Notes under the pieces: generated by a model | Database searches by the model: none | Seen by the model: only the letters and a program-made list of their open reading frames with translations | What the model was told of the DNA's origin: nothing | Shown here: positions 8,585 through 17,230 of the stretch, in pieces | Layout: each line of letters starts with the position of its first letter | How positions within the stretch are numbered: position 1 is the stretch's first letter | Translations under genes and position numbers: made by a program | NCBI RefSeq assembly: GCF_003253485.1 | Contig: NZ_QKTX01000022.1 | Coordinates: forward strand, 1-60,135 | Source of the DNA: Algoriphagus aquaeductus | GTDB lineage: Bacteria; Bacteroidota; Bacteroidia; Cytophagales; Cyclobacteriaceae | Direction of reading: 5' to 3' | Length of the DNA: 60,135 bases

Positions 8585-9916
8585 TTATTCAGTGGCTGGT
8601 TGAGCAGATTTAGGCAGGTAGTAAAGAACCACTCGGCCGTCCAAGTTCATATATTCCTTGGCCACACGCTGGATGTCTGCTTTGGTTACTTTGGCAAACT
8701 GATCCATCACCTGATTGATGTAATTGGTGTCACCGAAGATAACTTTGGCTTCAGCAAGATTTTCTGCCACACCAGCAATGGTCGAGTTGCTGCTCACTAG
8801 ATCATTTTCAATTTGGTTTTTCAGCTTCGCAAAATCCTCATCGGTAATTCCGTTTTCCTGTACTTGCTTGAGCAATTTATCGATTTCCGTTTCGAGATCT
8901 TTGGCCTCCACTCCCATGTTGGCGATCCCGTACATCAGGAATAGGCCTCCATCTTCCAATTCCAAAGGAATAGCTGCTACTGCAAGTGCTTTTTGCTGCT
9001 TATCCACCAATTCTTTAGTCATCAACGATGAGTTACCACCGGTCAGGTAAGTCGAAAGCATGGACATCGCGTAGCTGTCGGGATGGTTTCTTGGAGGTAA
9101 ATTGTAAGCTTGGATGACCGCAGGGATCTGGATATTGTCGTAAACGATGTCCCTTACTTCAGCCGTTTTCTTAGGCTCGGTCACGTTTGGTCTGTAGATT
9201 TCTTTGGCTCCTTTTGGGATTTCGGCGAAATATTTTCTCACCAAGTCCTCCGTCTTTGCATAGTCAATGTCTCCTGCGATCGTCAATGTCGCATTATTTG
9301 GCACATAGAAATCCTTATAAAACTGCTGAAACTCCTCGATGGTAGCTGCATTCAAGTGATCCAAAGAGCCGATCGGTGCCCAACGATATGGGTGTACGGT
9401 GTAAGCTCGGGCCAAGGTTTCGGTCAAAATCGAGCCATAAGGCTGATTGTCAATTCGCTGACGTTTCTCTTCTTTGACGACTTCTCGCTGTGTCTCCACA
9501 CCGGTGATATCCACTTTGGAATGAAGCATTCGCTCGCTTTCCATGTAGAGCGCCAATTCCAGTTCGTTGGAAGGAAGCAACTCATAATAGTACGTGATGT
9601 CATTGGAAGTATAGGCGTTAAGTGTGCCTCCACGACCCTGAATGGTCGTCATAAACTCGCCCCGACCGATATTTTCAGATCCTTCAAACATCAAGTGCTC
9701 GAAAAAGTGTGCAAAACCTGTTCTTTCGGGGTTTTCATTCTTTGAACCTACATGATATAGTACCGAGGTGACCACGATCGGGGTGGTATTATCTTGATGC
9801 ATGATTACATGCAGTCCATTGTCCAAGGTAAATTCCTTGAAATCAATCTTGTTTTGGGAGTAAGAAGGCCAAGCAAAAAGGCCTACCAACAATCCCAGAA
9901 GTATAGTTTTTTTCAT
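8585..9916 (-). CDS. M16 family zinc peptidase, catalytic subunit
   Basis: A 443-residue exported protein (signal peptide ending near PSYSQ). It carries the inverted zinc motif HFFEH at residues 70-74 and the distal glutamate in EVVKEEK at residue 150, spaced as in M16. The second half lacks the R/Y signature: the corresponding place reads NSSLMTKELVDKQQKAL. That division of labour with the next gene matches known M16B heterodimers, where one chain holds zinc and the other the substrate-binding pair. Substrates are likely periplasmic or extracellular peptides; this is inference. Confidence 0.92.
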   Translation of the reverse strand: MKKTILLGLLVGLFAWPSYSQNKIDFKEFTLDNGLHVIMHQDNTTPIVVTSVLYHVGSKNENPERTGFAHFFEHLMFEGSENIGRGEFMTTIQGRGGTLNAYTSNDITYYYELLPSNELELALYMESERMLHSKVDITGVETQREVVKEEKRQRIDNQPYGSILTETLARAYTVHPYRWAPIGSLDHLNAATIEEFQQFYKDFYVPNNATLTIAGDIDYAKTEDLVRKYFAEIPKGAKEIYRPNVTEPKKTAEVRDIVYDNIQIPAVIQAYNLPPRNHPDSYAMSMLSTYLTGGNSSLMTKELVDKQQKALAVAAIPLELEDGGLFLMYGIANMGVEAKDLETEIDKLLKQVQENGITDEDFAKLKNQIENDLVSSNSTIAGVAENLAEAKVIFGDTNYINQVMDQFAKVTKADIQRVAKEYMNLDGRVVLYYLPKSAQPATE

Positions 9917-10080
9917 GGTAAAAAGATTGGGTTAGTTATTCTCAAAAGGATAATACTGCAAGAAGCAATTTTTTGTTTAATTACAACTAAACATCCTTGT
10001 TAAGTTTTGATACAAGTTGGAAGGATTAATCTGAATTCTAAATTCCAAATCCATCATTGCAGAAATCCAAGGACAAGCGA

Positions 10081-10110
10081 AGAGGCTGCCCTTTTGAGAA
10101 CAGCCCCTTT
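10081..10110 (-). terminator. Possible terminator of the adenosine kinase gene
   Basis: Imperfect stem AGAGGCTG (10081-10088) with CAGCCCCT (10101-10108), about 6 nt after the kinase stop. A clear U-tract is missing, so the assignment is weak. Confidence 0.35.
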
Positions 10111-10115
10111 GAAAA

Positions 10116-11111
10116 TTACGGATTAAGTCTGGCCAAAATCTCTTTGGCTTCATGCCATTTCAGTCTCGGCCCAAACTGACTTACTATTTTAGAGCTCGCC
10201 ATAGAGGCCAGTTTTCCGCTCGAGGCATAGCTGTGTCCGTTGGTAATCCCATATAGGAAAGCTCCAGCAAACATATCTCCAGCCCCGTTGCTGTCTATGG
10301 CGGTGGTTTTGTAAGGCTCGATATCAATAAAGGTGTCCCCATCAAAGATCATTGCCCCGTTTTTACCCATCGTGATCACAAAATGCCTCGCATATTTTTT
10401 CATTTCTTCCCGTGCTTCAGCCAAGTTGTCTTTACTGGTGTAAAGCATCGCTTCTTCCTCATTTGCAAAAAGCAAATCCACACTTGGGCCAATCACATCA
10501 TCAAAGTTGGCTTTGAAATACTTCACCATGGCAGGATCGGAAAAGGTGAGGGCGACTTTGGTGCCTGCTCCCTCCGCCACTTTTTTAGAGTAAAGCATCG
10601 CCTCTTTTCCATTGGGAGAAGTCACCAGATAACCTTCTATAAAAAGGTATTTGGAGTCTTTGATGGCAGATTCATGCACATCTTTAACCGAAAAATTTTG
10701 AGTAATCCCCAAAAACGTATTCATCGTCCGTTCGGAGTCTTCGGTTACCATCACCAGACATTTTCCCGTTATTCCATTTTCCAGACGCTCTGGAACCAAG
10801 GCAATATCCACTCCTGAATCATTCAGGTCCTGTAGATAAAAATGTCCCAATTCGTCATTGGCAACCCGGAAGCAATAGAAGGACTTTCCCCCAAACTGAC
10901 TCACTGCCACGATGGAATTGGCCGCAGACCCACCGGCCTGCTTCTTAGCTTCGGTAGCATTTATGACATTCATCAGGGAGTTTTGGCGCTCTTCATCGAC
11001 CAAGGTCATCAGGCCTTTTTCCACTCCGTTTTCAAAAAAGAACTGATCTGTGACTTTGAACTCAATATCTACCAAAGCATTTCCGATGCCTGTTACGTCG
11101 TATTTTTTCAT
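10116..11111 (-). CDS. Adenosine kinase-like PfkB family sugar kinase
   Basis: A 331-residue cytoplasmic kinase of the PfkB (ribokinase) family, closest in pattern to adenosine kinases. It begins DVTGIGNALVDIE, has the GG-type motif QAGGSAANSIVAVSQFGG (near 60-77), and the catalytic motif DSNGAGDMFAGAF near residue 275, where Asp is the general base and GAGD forms the anion hole. It probably phosphorylates adenosine or another nucleoside or sugar with ATP; specificity cannot be read from sequence alone. It stands alone, with degenerate AT-rich repeats on its 5' side (11130-11290). Confidence 0.88.
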   Translation of the reverse strand: MKKYDVTGIGNALVDIEFKVTDQFFFENGVEKGLMTLVDEERQNSLMNVINATEAKKQAGGSAANSIVAVSQFGGKSFYCFRVANDELGHFYLQDLNDSGVDIALVPERLENGITGKCLVMVTEDSERTMNTFLGITQNFSVKDVHESAIKDSKYLFIEGYLVTSPNGKEAMLYSKKVAEGAGTKVALTFSDPAMVKYFKANFDDVIGPSVDLLFANEEEAMLYTSKDNLAEAREEMKKYARHFVITMGKNGAMIFDGDTFIDIEPYKTTAIDSNGAGDMFAGAFLYGITNGHSYASSGKLASMASSKIVSQFGPRLKWHEAKEILARLNP

Positions 11112-11181
11112 TTATGTTTAATTGGAAAATTTAAAGATTGCAAAATTGGAAGATTGGTCAGAAAGCTGGGTTTTACTTCAT

Positions 11182-11292
11182 AATTCGAAATTCGATGTTC
11201 GCTATTCGACATTAATCTTGGTAAGCTCAATTAGGAGAATCAGGTTTGAGGTTCGAAATTGTGTCGTAAATCGTCCTTCGTAAATCGTCAAT
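11182..11292. repeat. Degenerate short direct repeats in intergenic DNA
   Basis: Two low-complexity tracts: ATTCGAAATTCGATGTTCGC followed by TATTCGAC (11182-11210), built on an 8-9 nt unit, and CGTAAATCGTCCTTCGTAAA (11265-11284), built on a CGTAAATCGT unit. Similar tracts with other units occur at 14970-15011, 17181-17230 and 45754-45780. They are non-coding. Confidence 0.6.
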
Positions 11293-12451
11293 CAAAGATC
11301 GGGTGTCTTTCAAACGGCTTTTCCCGATCAAACAAGTATCGATAGGTATGATGAGTCTTGTAGATCGTTGCCAGCAGCTGTTCACAAACCCGCATCATCT
11401 TGGGATTGAAGTCCCCGATCCAGTTCATTTCGATGGTTTTATAAGGGAAAGACGACTTGCCACTCATCTTGTCGTAGCTGATGATCATGGCGCTTTCCAC
11501 GCCTTTGCCCTGATGCTCCGGCACTACGCCAAAGACCAGACCGAGCATTTTATTGGGCGGAAAAAATGTCTTGTACCAAAGGAACTTCAGCTTTCCGATC
11601 AGGTCCATTTTTCCATTCACATGCTTGAAAATCTGATTGATCTCAGGGATTTGGATGAAAAAGCCCACCGGTTCCCCTTTGTGAAAAGCAAAGTAGATCA
11701 ATCGCGGATCGATGATCGGTTTCATCTTGCCAAACATCAATTGGGCCTCCTTCAAGGCGATCGACTTGCCCATGTGGCGAGCCCAAGCTTTGTTGTATAC
11801 GGTCATGAAGTACTCCGGTGCTTTTTCCTGAAGCTCTTTTCCTTGGATGTACCGAAAGGAGTAATCCGGATTAGCCATGATGGCATTGGCCCGCTGGATC
11901 ATTTTCTCATCAAAACCCAAATCCTGCACCGGACGCATGTAGGTGTACTGCTTAAAATAGAGTTGGAAGCCGTAGTCCTCGAAGAACTTCTGGTAGTAGG
12001 CGAAGTTCCAAGGCATGTTGTAATTCGGTTCGGAAAATCCATCGACCAACAGCCCCCACCACTTATCCCGCTCTCCGAAATTGATCGGACCATCCATCGC
12101 CTCCATGCCTTCGCTCTGAAGCCAAGCTTTTGCGGTATCGAAAAGGAGAAAAGCAGCTTCCTGGTTGTCGATGCATTCGAAGAAACCCACACCTCCTGTA
12201 GGCTGCTTTTCCTTCATCTTGGGATTGATAAAGGCGGCAACTCTGCCAATAACTTGTCCCTTTTCATCCTGTAGTAACCATCTTTTGGCTTTGGCTCCGT
12301 TTCGGAAAAGTTTGTTGGTCTCGGGTTGAAAAAGTCCCTCAATGTCATTGTCTAGCGGTCGGATCCAATTTTTTTCATTCTTGTAAAGCCTCACCGCCAT
12401 TTCGATAAACTCTTTCTGATGGGCGGGAGTGGTGACTTCGATCAGCTTCAT
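11288..12451 (-). CDS. GNAT-like protein of the 380-residue Bacteroidota type
   Basis: A 387-residue cytoplasmic protein that I recognise as a large GNAT-fold protein common in this phylum; its substrate is unknown. The N-terminal half has an acetyltransferase-like start (KEFIEMAVRLYKNEKNWIRP and QVIGRVAAFINP). The second half contains LVFGVVPEHQGKGVESAMI near residue 310, which looks like the acetyl-CoA binding motif A. Aromatic-rich stretches (NYNMPWNFAYYQKFFEDYGF) lie between. It is a single gene with no operon partners. Assignment to the fold is moderately firm; the reaction is not. Confidence 0.7.
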   Translation of the reverse strand: MKLIEVTTPAHQKEFIEMAVRLYKNEKNWIRPLDNDIEGLFQPETNKLFRNGAKAKRWLLQDEKGQVIGRVAAFINPKMKEKQPTGGVGFFECIDNQEAAFLLFDTAKAWLQSEGMEAMDGPINFGERDKWWGLLVDGFSEPNYNMPWNFAYYQKFFEDYGFQLYFKQYTYMRPVQDLGFDEKMIQRANAIMANPDYSFRYIQGKELQEKAPEYFMTVYNKAWARHMGKSIALKEAQLMFGKMKPIIDPRLIYFAFHKGEPVGFFIQIPEINQIFKHVNGKMDLIGKLKFLWYKTFFPPNKMLGLVFGVVPEHQGKGVESAMIISYDKMSGKSSFPYKTIEMNWIGDFNPKMMRVCEQLLATIYKTHHTYRYLFDREKPFERHPIFD

Positions 12452-12552
12452 TCGGGGGATTTTAGATCGGCTAAATTAGGAGATCGGGGGGAAAGGGCAA
12501 AAAGTAAGTACTAAGGTTGGCTTGCTTCTACAGATGCATGACTAAGTCAATT

Positions 12553-12768
12553 CTAAAACCAAATCAAAATAACCAACTCTCTCATTACCATAATCAGACC
12601 ACATGCCATCAATGCGTAGATGAATGCATTTCTCTGGAATTTGTATAAGAAATTGAATTTGTGAAATCCTACTTTATCGGGCTTTATGACCTGTCTATAC
12701 CTATAATAACCCCAGCCGAAAAGAACTAATCCAATTAAGATTTTTAAAAAAACAGGAAGATCATTCAT
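12553..12768 (-). CDS. Small membrane protein downstream of a RelE-type toxin
   Basis: A 71-residue protein if it starts at the ATG at 12768, which overlaps the toxin stop by 8 bases (ATGAATGA), so translation is probably coupled. It has two predicted membrane segments (LKILIGLVLFGWGYY and AFIYALMACGLIMVMRELVI) separated by a basic loop. I do not recognise a family. Its linkage to the toxin gene may be functional or incidental. A longer frame from 12804 lies entirely inside the toxin gene and is less likely. Confidence 0.6.
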   Translation of the reverse strand: MNDLPVFLKILIGLVLFGWGYYRYRQVIKPDKVGFHKFNFLYKFQRNAFIYALMACGLIMVMRELVILIWF

Positions 12769-13015
12769 AAATATCCCTTCGATGTCCAATAGCAATAACC
12801 TCAATGGTTAGGATGCTATCCTCTATTTCATAAATAATTCGGTAATCCGATACTCGAATTCGAAAGGCGTCTCTGCCTTTCAACTTTTTATATCCTACAG
12901 GTCTTGGATTTTCAGCCAAATTATAAATGGCCTCTTTTAAGCTTGAAAAATAAGGTTCTGGAATCTTGGAAAGAGATTTAATCGCAGACTTCTTTATGGC
13001 TATTTGGTAAGCCAT
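12761..13015 (-). CDS. RelE/ParE family toxin
   Basis: An 84-residue basic protein of the RelE/ParE superfamily. Members of the RelE branch cut mRNA on the ribosome; ParE members act on gyrase. The family features here are IKKSAIKSLSKIPEPYF near the start, the phrase LKGRDAFRIRVSDYRIIYEI in the middle, and the end IEVIAIGHRRDIY, which is closest to RelE-type mRNA interferases. It follows the antitoxin directly: its ATG at 13015 shares one base with the antitoxin stop, the standard antitoxin-first arrangement. Confidence 0.9.
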   Translation of the reverse strand: MAYQIAIKKSAIKSLSKIPEPYFSSLKEAIYNLAENPRPVGYKKLKGRDAFRIRVSDYRIIYEIEDSILTIEVIAIGHRRDIYE

Positions 13016-13224
13016 TATTTTTCTTTTCGGAGAGTTTCGATCATTTCAAAAGCCTCGTCAATGGGAAGGGAGGATTCATCGGAATTCTTGACTTGGTCAT
13101 AAAGTTTGATATCCTCCAATTCTTCGATCTTTTCAACCATTGCTTCAAACTCTTTTAAAGAAATCACCACGGAAATCTTATTCCCTGCATGGTCTGTGAT
13201 GTATTTAGGATTGATTATCAGCAT
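13015..13224 (-). CDS. Antitoxin of a RelBE-type toxin-antitoxin pair
   Basis: A 69-residue acidic protein that begins MLIINPKYITDHAGNKISVV and continues ISLKEFEAMVEKIEELEDIK, a pattern of Phd/YefM-like or RelB-like antitoxins (DNA-binding N terminus, flexible acidic C terminus that wraps the toxin). I chose the ATG at 13224 because homologous antitoxins start close to the ITDxxGNK motif; a frame from 13239 would add five residues. It is expected to repress its own promoter with the toxin, though no operator is evident by eye. Confidence 0.85.
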   Translation of the reverse strand: MLIINPKYITDHAGNKISVVISLKEFEAMVEKIEELEDIKLYDQVKNSDESSLPIDEAFEMIETLRKEK

Positions 13225-13262
13225 GATGAAAGTTAGCAATTTTGCTGTATACTCCTAAAACG

Positions 13263-13300
13263 AAAAAAGGGAGAATTCAGCTCCCAATTCTCCCTTTTCT
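13263..13300 (-). terminator. rimO terminator
   Basis: Inverted repeat AAAGGGAGAATT (13266-13277) and AATTCTCCCTTT (13286-13297), 8-nt loop, with an A-run on the left that is a U-tract for the minus strand. It lies 7-10 bases after the rimO stop. Confidence 0.8.
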
Positions 13301-13306
13301 TTTTGT

Positions 13307-14647
13307 TTATTCCTCCACCGTCGCATACAGATCAAACTCCGTCGCATCAAATACCTTGGCTTGCACAAAATCTCCCACTCGGCAATAGAACTTGGAGGCA
13401 TCGATCAGCACTTCATTGTCCACTTCGACAGAGTCAAATTCGGTTCGGCCGACGAAGTAGCCTCCTTCTTTTTTATCGATCAGGACTTTGTAAGTTTTGC
13501 CGATTTTCTCTTGATTGAGGTCGTAGCTGATTTGCTCCTGCACTTCCATCAGGTGATTAGCGCGGTCTTGCTTTTCTTCCTGTGAAAGTTTGTCTTCCAT
13601 CGAGTAGGCATGGGTATTTTCCTCATGAGAATAAGTAAACACACCCAATCGCTCAAATTTCATCCGCTCCACAAAGTCCACCATCTCCTGGAATTCTTTT
13701 TCACCCTCACCCGGATGTCCGGCAATCAGAGTCGTACGAATCGCAATCTCCGGAATCATCTCGCGGATGCTGTGGATGAGTTCTTCCTGCTTCTCCCGGG
13801 TGGTACCTCGACGCATAGCCTTCAGCACATCAGTCGAACCGTGCTGCAAAGGAATATCGAGGTACTTGCAGATATTCGGACGCTCTTTCATCACCTCGAT
13901 CACATCCATCGGGAAACCCGTCGGGTAGGCATAGTGAAGGCGAATCCAGTCGATTCCCTCCACGTCGGAGAGGTTGCGAAGGAGTTCGGCAAGATTTCTT
14001 TTTTTGTAAATATCCAAACCGTAATAGGTGGAATCCTGGGCAATCAGCAATAATTCCTTGGTTCCATTGGCGGCTTTGTGCTGGGCTTCTTTGACCAATT
14101 CCTCGATGGGTCTGGAGATGTGTCCTCCACGCATCAAAGGAATCGCACAGAAGGAACATGGCCGATCACAACCTTCGGAAATCTTCATGTAGGCGTAGTG
14201 GGCCGAGTGAGTCAACAGACGCTCACCCACCAACTCATGCTTGTAGTCTGCCTTAAATTTTTTCAAAATCGCAGGCAAATCACGCGTGCCAAAAAATGCA
14301 TCCACCTGAGGGATTTCCTTTTCCAAATCGTCCTTGTAGCGTTGAGAAAGACAGCCGGTCACGTACACCTTGTCCACCAAACCCTGCTCCTTGGCATCCA
14401 CATACTGGAGGATGGTATCGATCGACTCCTGCTTGGCATTGTCGATGAATCCGCAGGTGTTGATAATAATGATGTTGTTGTCATCGGAGTTGGACTCGTG
14501 GCTGGCGTTGATGCCGTTTCCTCTGAGTTGGGTCAGCAGGACTTCGGAATCCACCAGATTTTTGGAGCAACCCATGGTGATGATATTGACTTTGTCTTTC
14601 TTTAATGTTCTCGCTTTCACAGAATTCGCTTCGATTTGGGTGGGCAA
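13307..14647 (-). CDS. rimO: Ribosomal protein S12 methylthiotransferase RimO
   Basis: A 446-residue radical-SAM enzyme that adds a methylthio group to the conserved aspartate of ribosomal protein S12. Domains in order: UPF0004 N-terminal domain with MGCSKNLVDSE (first cluster cysteine near residue 27) and two further cluster cysteines, the radical-SAM core with CDRPCSFCAIP near residue 155, and a C-terminal TRAM domain (after about 375, YKVLIDKKEGGYFVGRTEFD). The CSKN and DSE residues separate RimO from MiaB. It is a single-gene unit ending in a clear terminator. The first 20 residues are basic and weakly conserved, so the true start could be a later codon. Confidence 0.95.
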   Translation of the reverse strand: MPTQIEANSVKARTLKKDKVNIITMGCSKNLVDSEVLLTQLRGNGINASHESNSDDNNIIIINTCGFIDNAKQESIDTILQYVDAKEQGLVDKVYVTGCLSQRYKDDLEKEIPQVDAFFGTRDLPAILKKFKADYKHELVGERLLTHSAHYAYMKISEGCDRPCSFCAIPLMRGGHISRPIEELVKEAQHKAANGTKELLLIAQDSTYYGLDIYKKRNLAELLRNLSDVEGIDWIRLHYAYPTGFPMDVIEVMKERPNICKYLDIPLQHGSTDVLKAMRRGTTREKQEELIHSIREMIPEIAIRTTLIAGHPGEGEKEFQEMVDFVERMKFERLGVFTYSHEENTHAYSMEDKLSQEEKQDRANHLMEVQEQISYDLNQEKIGKTYKVLIDKKEGGYFVGRTEFDSVEVDNEVLIDASKFYCRVGDFVQAKVFDATEFDLYATVEE

Positions 14648-14853
14648 AGGTAATTAAAAAAGGGTTGAAAAGGTTCGCTGGTTCAAAAGTTCTGAAGTTG
14701 CTTCGTCCTCAGAGCATAGCAATTTTCCAATATTTCAATTTTTCAATCTTCAAATCCTCCCACTTAACACTTTGATAAAACAAGCTTAACGCAAGATGTC
14801 GTACTCGGGGAAAAGCTTTGTCTAATTTTGAACCGTACAGCAAATACTTTTTA

Positions 14854-14908
14854 ACTCCTTGCATTTACTTTTTGCCCCGATGTGAATCGGGGCGCTATGC
14901 AAGGGAGT
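14854..14908. repeat. Nested palindrome, REP-like
   Basis: Outer arms ACTCCTTGCAT (14854-14864) and ATGCAAGGGAGT (14897-14908, one bulged G) enclose an inner perfect hairpin GCCCCGAT (14874-14881), loop GTGA, ATCGGGGC (14886-14893). It is not placed as a terminator of either flanking gene because both are transcribed away from it. The GC-rich core stands out against an AT-rich surrounding. Confidence 0.65.
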
Positions 14909-14969
14909 TTCGATTTCGGATTTTTTGATTTCGGATGTCGGATTTTAACTACCCAAACAACAAAATTTA

Positions 14970-15011
14970 AATCTGTGTAAATCTGTGACTTTTTCTGTGT
15001 CCATCTGTGGG
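14970..15011. repeat. Degenerate ATCTGTG repeat
   Basis: Imperfect tandem units: ATCTGTGTAA, ATCTGTGACT, TTCTGTGTCC, ATCTGTGGGA. The unit is 10-12 nt. It is non-coding and precedes the E1 gene by about 90 nt. Confidence 0.6.
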
Positions 15012-15104
15012 AACCCCTGGCCTATCAATCTAAAAATCTACAATCCCAAAAATCTTTTGCCGATTTCGGGGCATAGAGTACCTTAGATTCCCAAATCGAA
15101 TCGT

Positions 15105-17108
15105 ATGGAATTCACTGCCCCAAATGCCCAAATACTGACTTTTGACAGAAAAAATTACTCCGACCAAACCCTCCTCAAGCTCTACGAATCGCTGATCATG
15201 CCCCGTCGGATTGAGGAGAAAATGCTTATTCTCCTCCGTCAGGGAAGAATAAGTAAGTGGTTTAGCGGATGGGGACAGGAAGCCATCTCCATCGGTGCGG
15301 TGAATGCCTTGGCGCCCGATGAATTTATCCTGCCCATGCACCGAAACTTAGGAATTTTCACGGGTCGGGACATGCCTTTGGAGCGGTTGTTTGCACAGTT
15401 TCAGGGGAAAAAATCAGGCTTCACCAAAGGTCGGGATCGCTCGTTCCACTTCGGAAGTATCGAGCACCACATCGTGGGAATGATCTCCCACCTCGGTCCT
15501 CAGCTAGCCATCGCAGATGGGATCGGTTTGGCACATAAACTTACCGAGGAAAAGAAAGTAACGCTGGTCTTCTCCGGAGACGGGGCAAGTTCAGAAGGTG
15601 ACTTTCACGAAGGATTGAATGTGGCGGCAGTTTGGAAATTGCCGGTGATTTTTATCGTCGAGCACAATGGCTACGGACTTTCCACCCCTAGCGAGGAGCA
15701 GTTTGCCTTCAAATACTTCACCGAAAAAGGCCCTGGCTATGGCATGGAAGCAGTTCGGGTGCAGGGAAACAATGTCCTGGATGTCTATGACACCATTCTA
15801 AGATTGGCGGAAGACATCCGCGAAAACCCAAGACCTGTTTTGGTCGAAGCCATCACCTTCCGAATGCGTGGCCATGAAGAAGCTTCCGGTACCAAGTACG
15901 TACCCAAACACCTGATGGAAGAATGGGCTCAACTCGATCCGGTGGACAATTACGAAGCCTATTTGGAATCCATCGGGGTTCTCGATGCTGCGACCAAAGA
16001 GAAATTGAATAAAAAGGTCAAAAAAGCGATCAATGATGCCTTGGAGATCGCCTTTGCCGAGGAAGCCATCACGCCAAACTTGGAGGAAGAACTGGCAGAT
16101 GTCTATGCACCATTTACCCAAATAGTCATCGCTCCGGAGGGCCCAAGTACCGAAAAGCGCTTCATCGATGCCATCAGCGACGGACTTCGTCAATCCATGG
16201 AAAAATATCCCAATCTGATCCTCATGGGTCAGGACATTGGAGAATATGGAGGTGTGTTCAAAATCACGGATGGCTTCAAAGCCCAATTCGGAGGTGAACG
16301 GGTCCGCAATACGCCACTTTGCGAAAGCGCCATTATCGGTGCTGGACTCGGGCTCTCGATCAAGGGCTACAAAGCCATGGTCGAGATGCAATTTGCAGAC
16401 TTTGTGAGCGTGGGCTTCAACCAAATCGTGAACAACCTGGCCAAAATCCACTATCGTTGGGGCCAAAATGCAGATATGGTGGTTCGGATGCCAACCGGTG
16501 CCGGAACGGCTGCAGGACCGTTTCACTCTCAATCCAATGAGGCCTGGTTTTTCCATACTCCGGGATTGAAAATCGTCTATCCCTCCAATCCACACGATGC
16601 GAAAGGCCTACTCAATGCGGCTTTGGAGGACCCCAACCCCTACCTCTACTTCGAGCACAAATTGCTTTATCGTTCCATCTCGGGACCTGTACCGGAGAGC
16701 TACTACACCGTGGAAGTAGGAAAGGCAGCTTTGGCACAAGAAGGCACCCAAGTTTCCATCATCACCTATGGCATGGGCGTACATTGGGCGATTAAAGCAG
16801 TCGAGGAACTCGGGATTTCAGCAGACATTTTGGACTTGAGAACCCTCCTGCCTTGGGATCAGGAAGCGGTAGCTGCGACGGTGAAAAAGACCGGAAAGGT
16901 GATTTTCCTCCACGAAGACACCTTGACGGGAGGCATCGGCGCGGAGATCTGTGCATGGATTTCCGAGCATTGCTTCCGCTGGCTGGATGCTCCAGTGATG
17001 CGGGAAGGTAGTTTGGATACTCCTGTACCTTTTGCTCCGAGTTTGGAAAAGCAGTTTTTGCCGGCGGAGCGGTTTAAGGGGAAGTTGAAGGAGTTGCTGG
17101 AGTTTTGA
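15105..17108 (+). CDS. Fused 2-oxoacid dehydrogenase E1 alpha/beta subunit
   Basis: A 667-residue thiamine-diphosphate enzyme joining the alpha and beta chains of a branched-chain or pyruvate-type E1. The alpha part (about 20-330) has the TPP motif GDGASSEGDFHEGLNVAAVW. The beta part (about 345-667) starts RFIDAISDGLRQSMEKYP and contains LMGQDIGEYGGVFKITDGF, then a transketolase C-terminal domain. It decarboxylates a 2-oxo acid and transfers the acyl group to lipoyl-E2; E2 and E3 are not in the window. Similarity of the pattern is closest to branched-chain 2-oxoisovalerate dehydrogenase, but the substrate is not proven by sequence. It stands alone. Confidence 0.9.
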   Translation: MEFTAPNAQILTFDRKNYSDQTLLKLYESLIMPRRIEEKMLILLRQGRISKWFSGWGQEAISIGAVNALAPDEFILPMHRNLGIFTGRDMPLERLFAQFQGKKSGFTKGRDRSFHFGSIEHHIVGMISHLGPQLAIADGIGLAHKLTEEKKVTLVFSGDGASSEGDFHEGLNVAAVWKLPVIFIVEHNGYGLSTPSEEQFAFKYFTEKGPGYGMEAVRVQGNNVLDVYDTILRLAEDIRENPRPVLVEAITFRMRGHEEASGTKYVPKHLMEEWAQLDPVDNYEAYLESIGVLDAATKEKLNKKVKKAINDALEIAFAEEAITPNLEEELADVYAPFTQIVIAPEGPSTEKRFIDAISDGLRQSMEKYPNLILMGQDIGEYGGVFKITDGFKAQFGGERVRNTPLCESAIIGAGLGLSIKGYKAMVEMQFADFVSVGFNQIVNNLAKIHYRWGQNADMVVRMPTGAGTAAGPFHSQSNEAWFFHTPGLKIVYPSNPHDAKGLLNAALEDPNPYLYFEHKLLYRSISGPVPESYYTVEVGKAALAQEGTQVSIITYGMGVHWAIKAVEELGISADILDLRTLLPWDQEAVAATVKKTGKVIFLHEDTLTGGIGAEICAWISEHCFRWLDAPVMREGSLDTPVPFAPSLEKQFLPAERFKGKLKELLEF

Positions 17109-17180
17109 GAGTTGGGAGGTTAGGAAGCATTTTTAAATTTTCAATGATCAAACTCAATGAACAATTAACAATGAATTACC

Positions 17181-17230
17181 TTGAAAATTGAGAATTGGTG
17201 ATTGAAAATTGGACATTGAAAATTGGTCAT
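17181..17230. repeat. Degenerate TTGAAAATTG repeat
   Basis: Imperfect repeats of TTGAAAATTGA, GAATTGGTGA, TTGAAAATTGGACA, TTGAAAATTGGTCA between the E1 gene and the GNAT gene. Unit about 12-14 nt. It is followed by a second tract based on CGTAAAT (17250-17262). Confidence 0.65.

Larger units (their letters stand above)
14648..15104. other. 457-nt intergenic region with hairpin and short repeats
   Basis: Between divergently transcribed rimO (-) and the E1 gene (+). It contains an AT-rich low-complexity tract (14725-14760), a 55-nt nested palindrome (14854-14908), and a degenerate repeat of ATCTGTGTAA type (14970-15011). No gene-like frame, tRNA or strong consensus promoter could be recognised. 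Confidence 0.6.

Noticed and set aside
11303..12274. 323-codon open frame antisense to the GNAT-like gene
   Set aside because: Long antisense frames are common opposite GC-biased codons; the minus-strand protein has family motifs, this one has none. Similar antisense frames at 9110-9745, 28680-29264 and 32071-33012 were rejected for the same reason.
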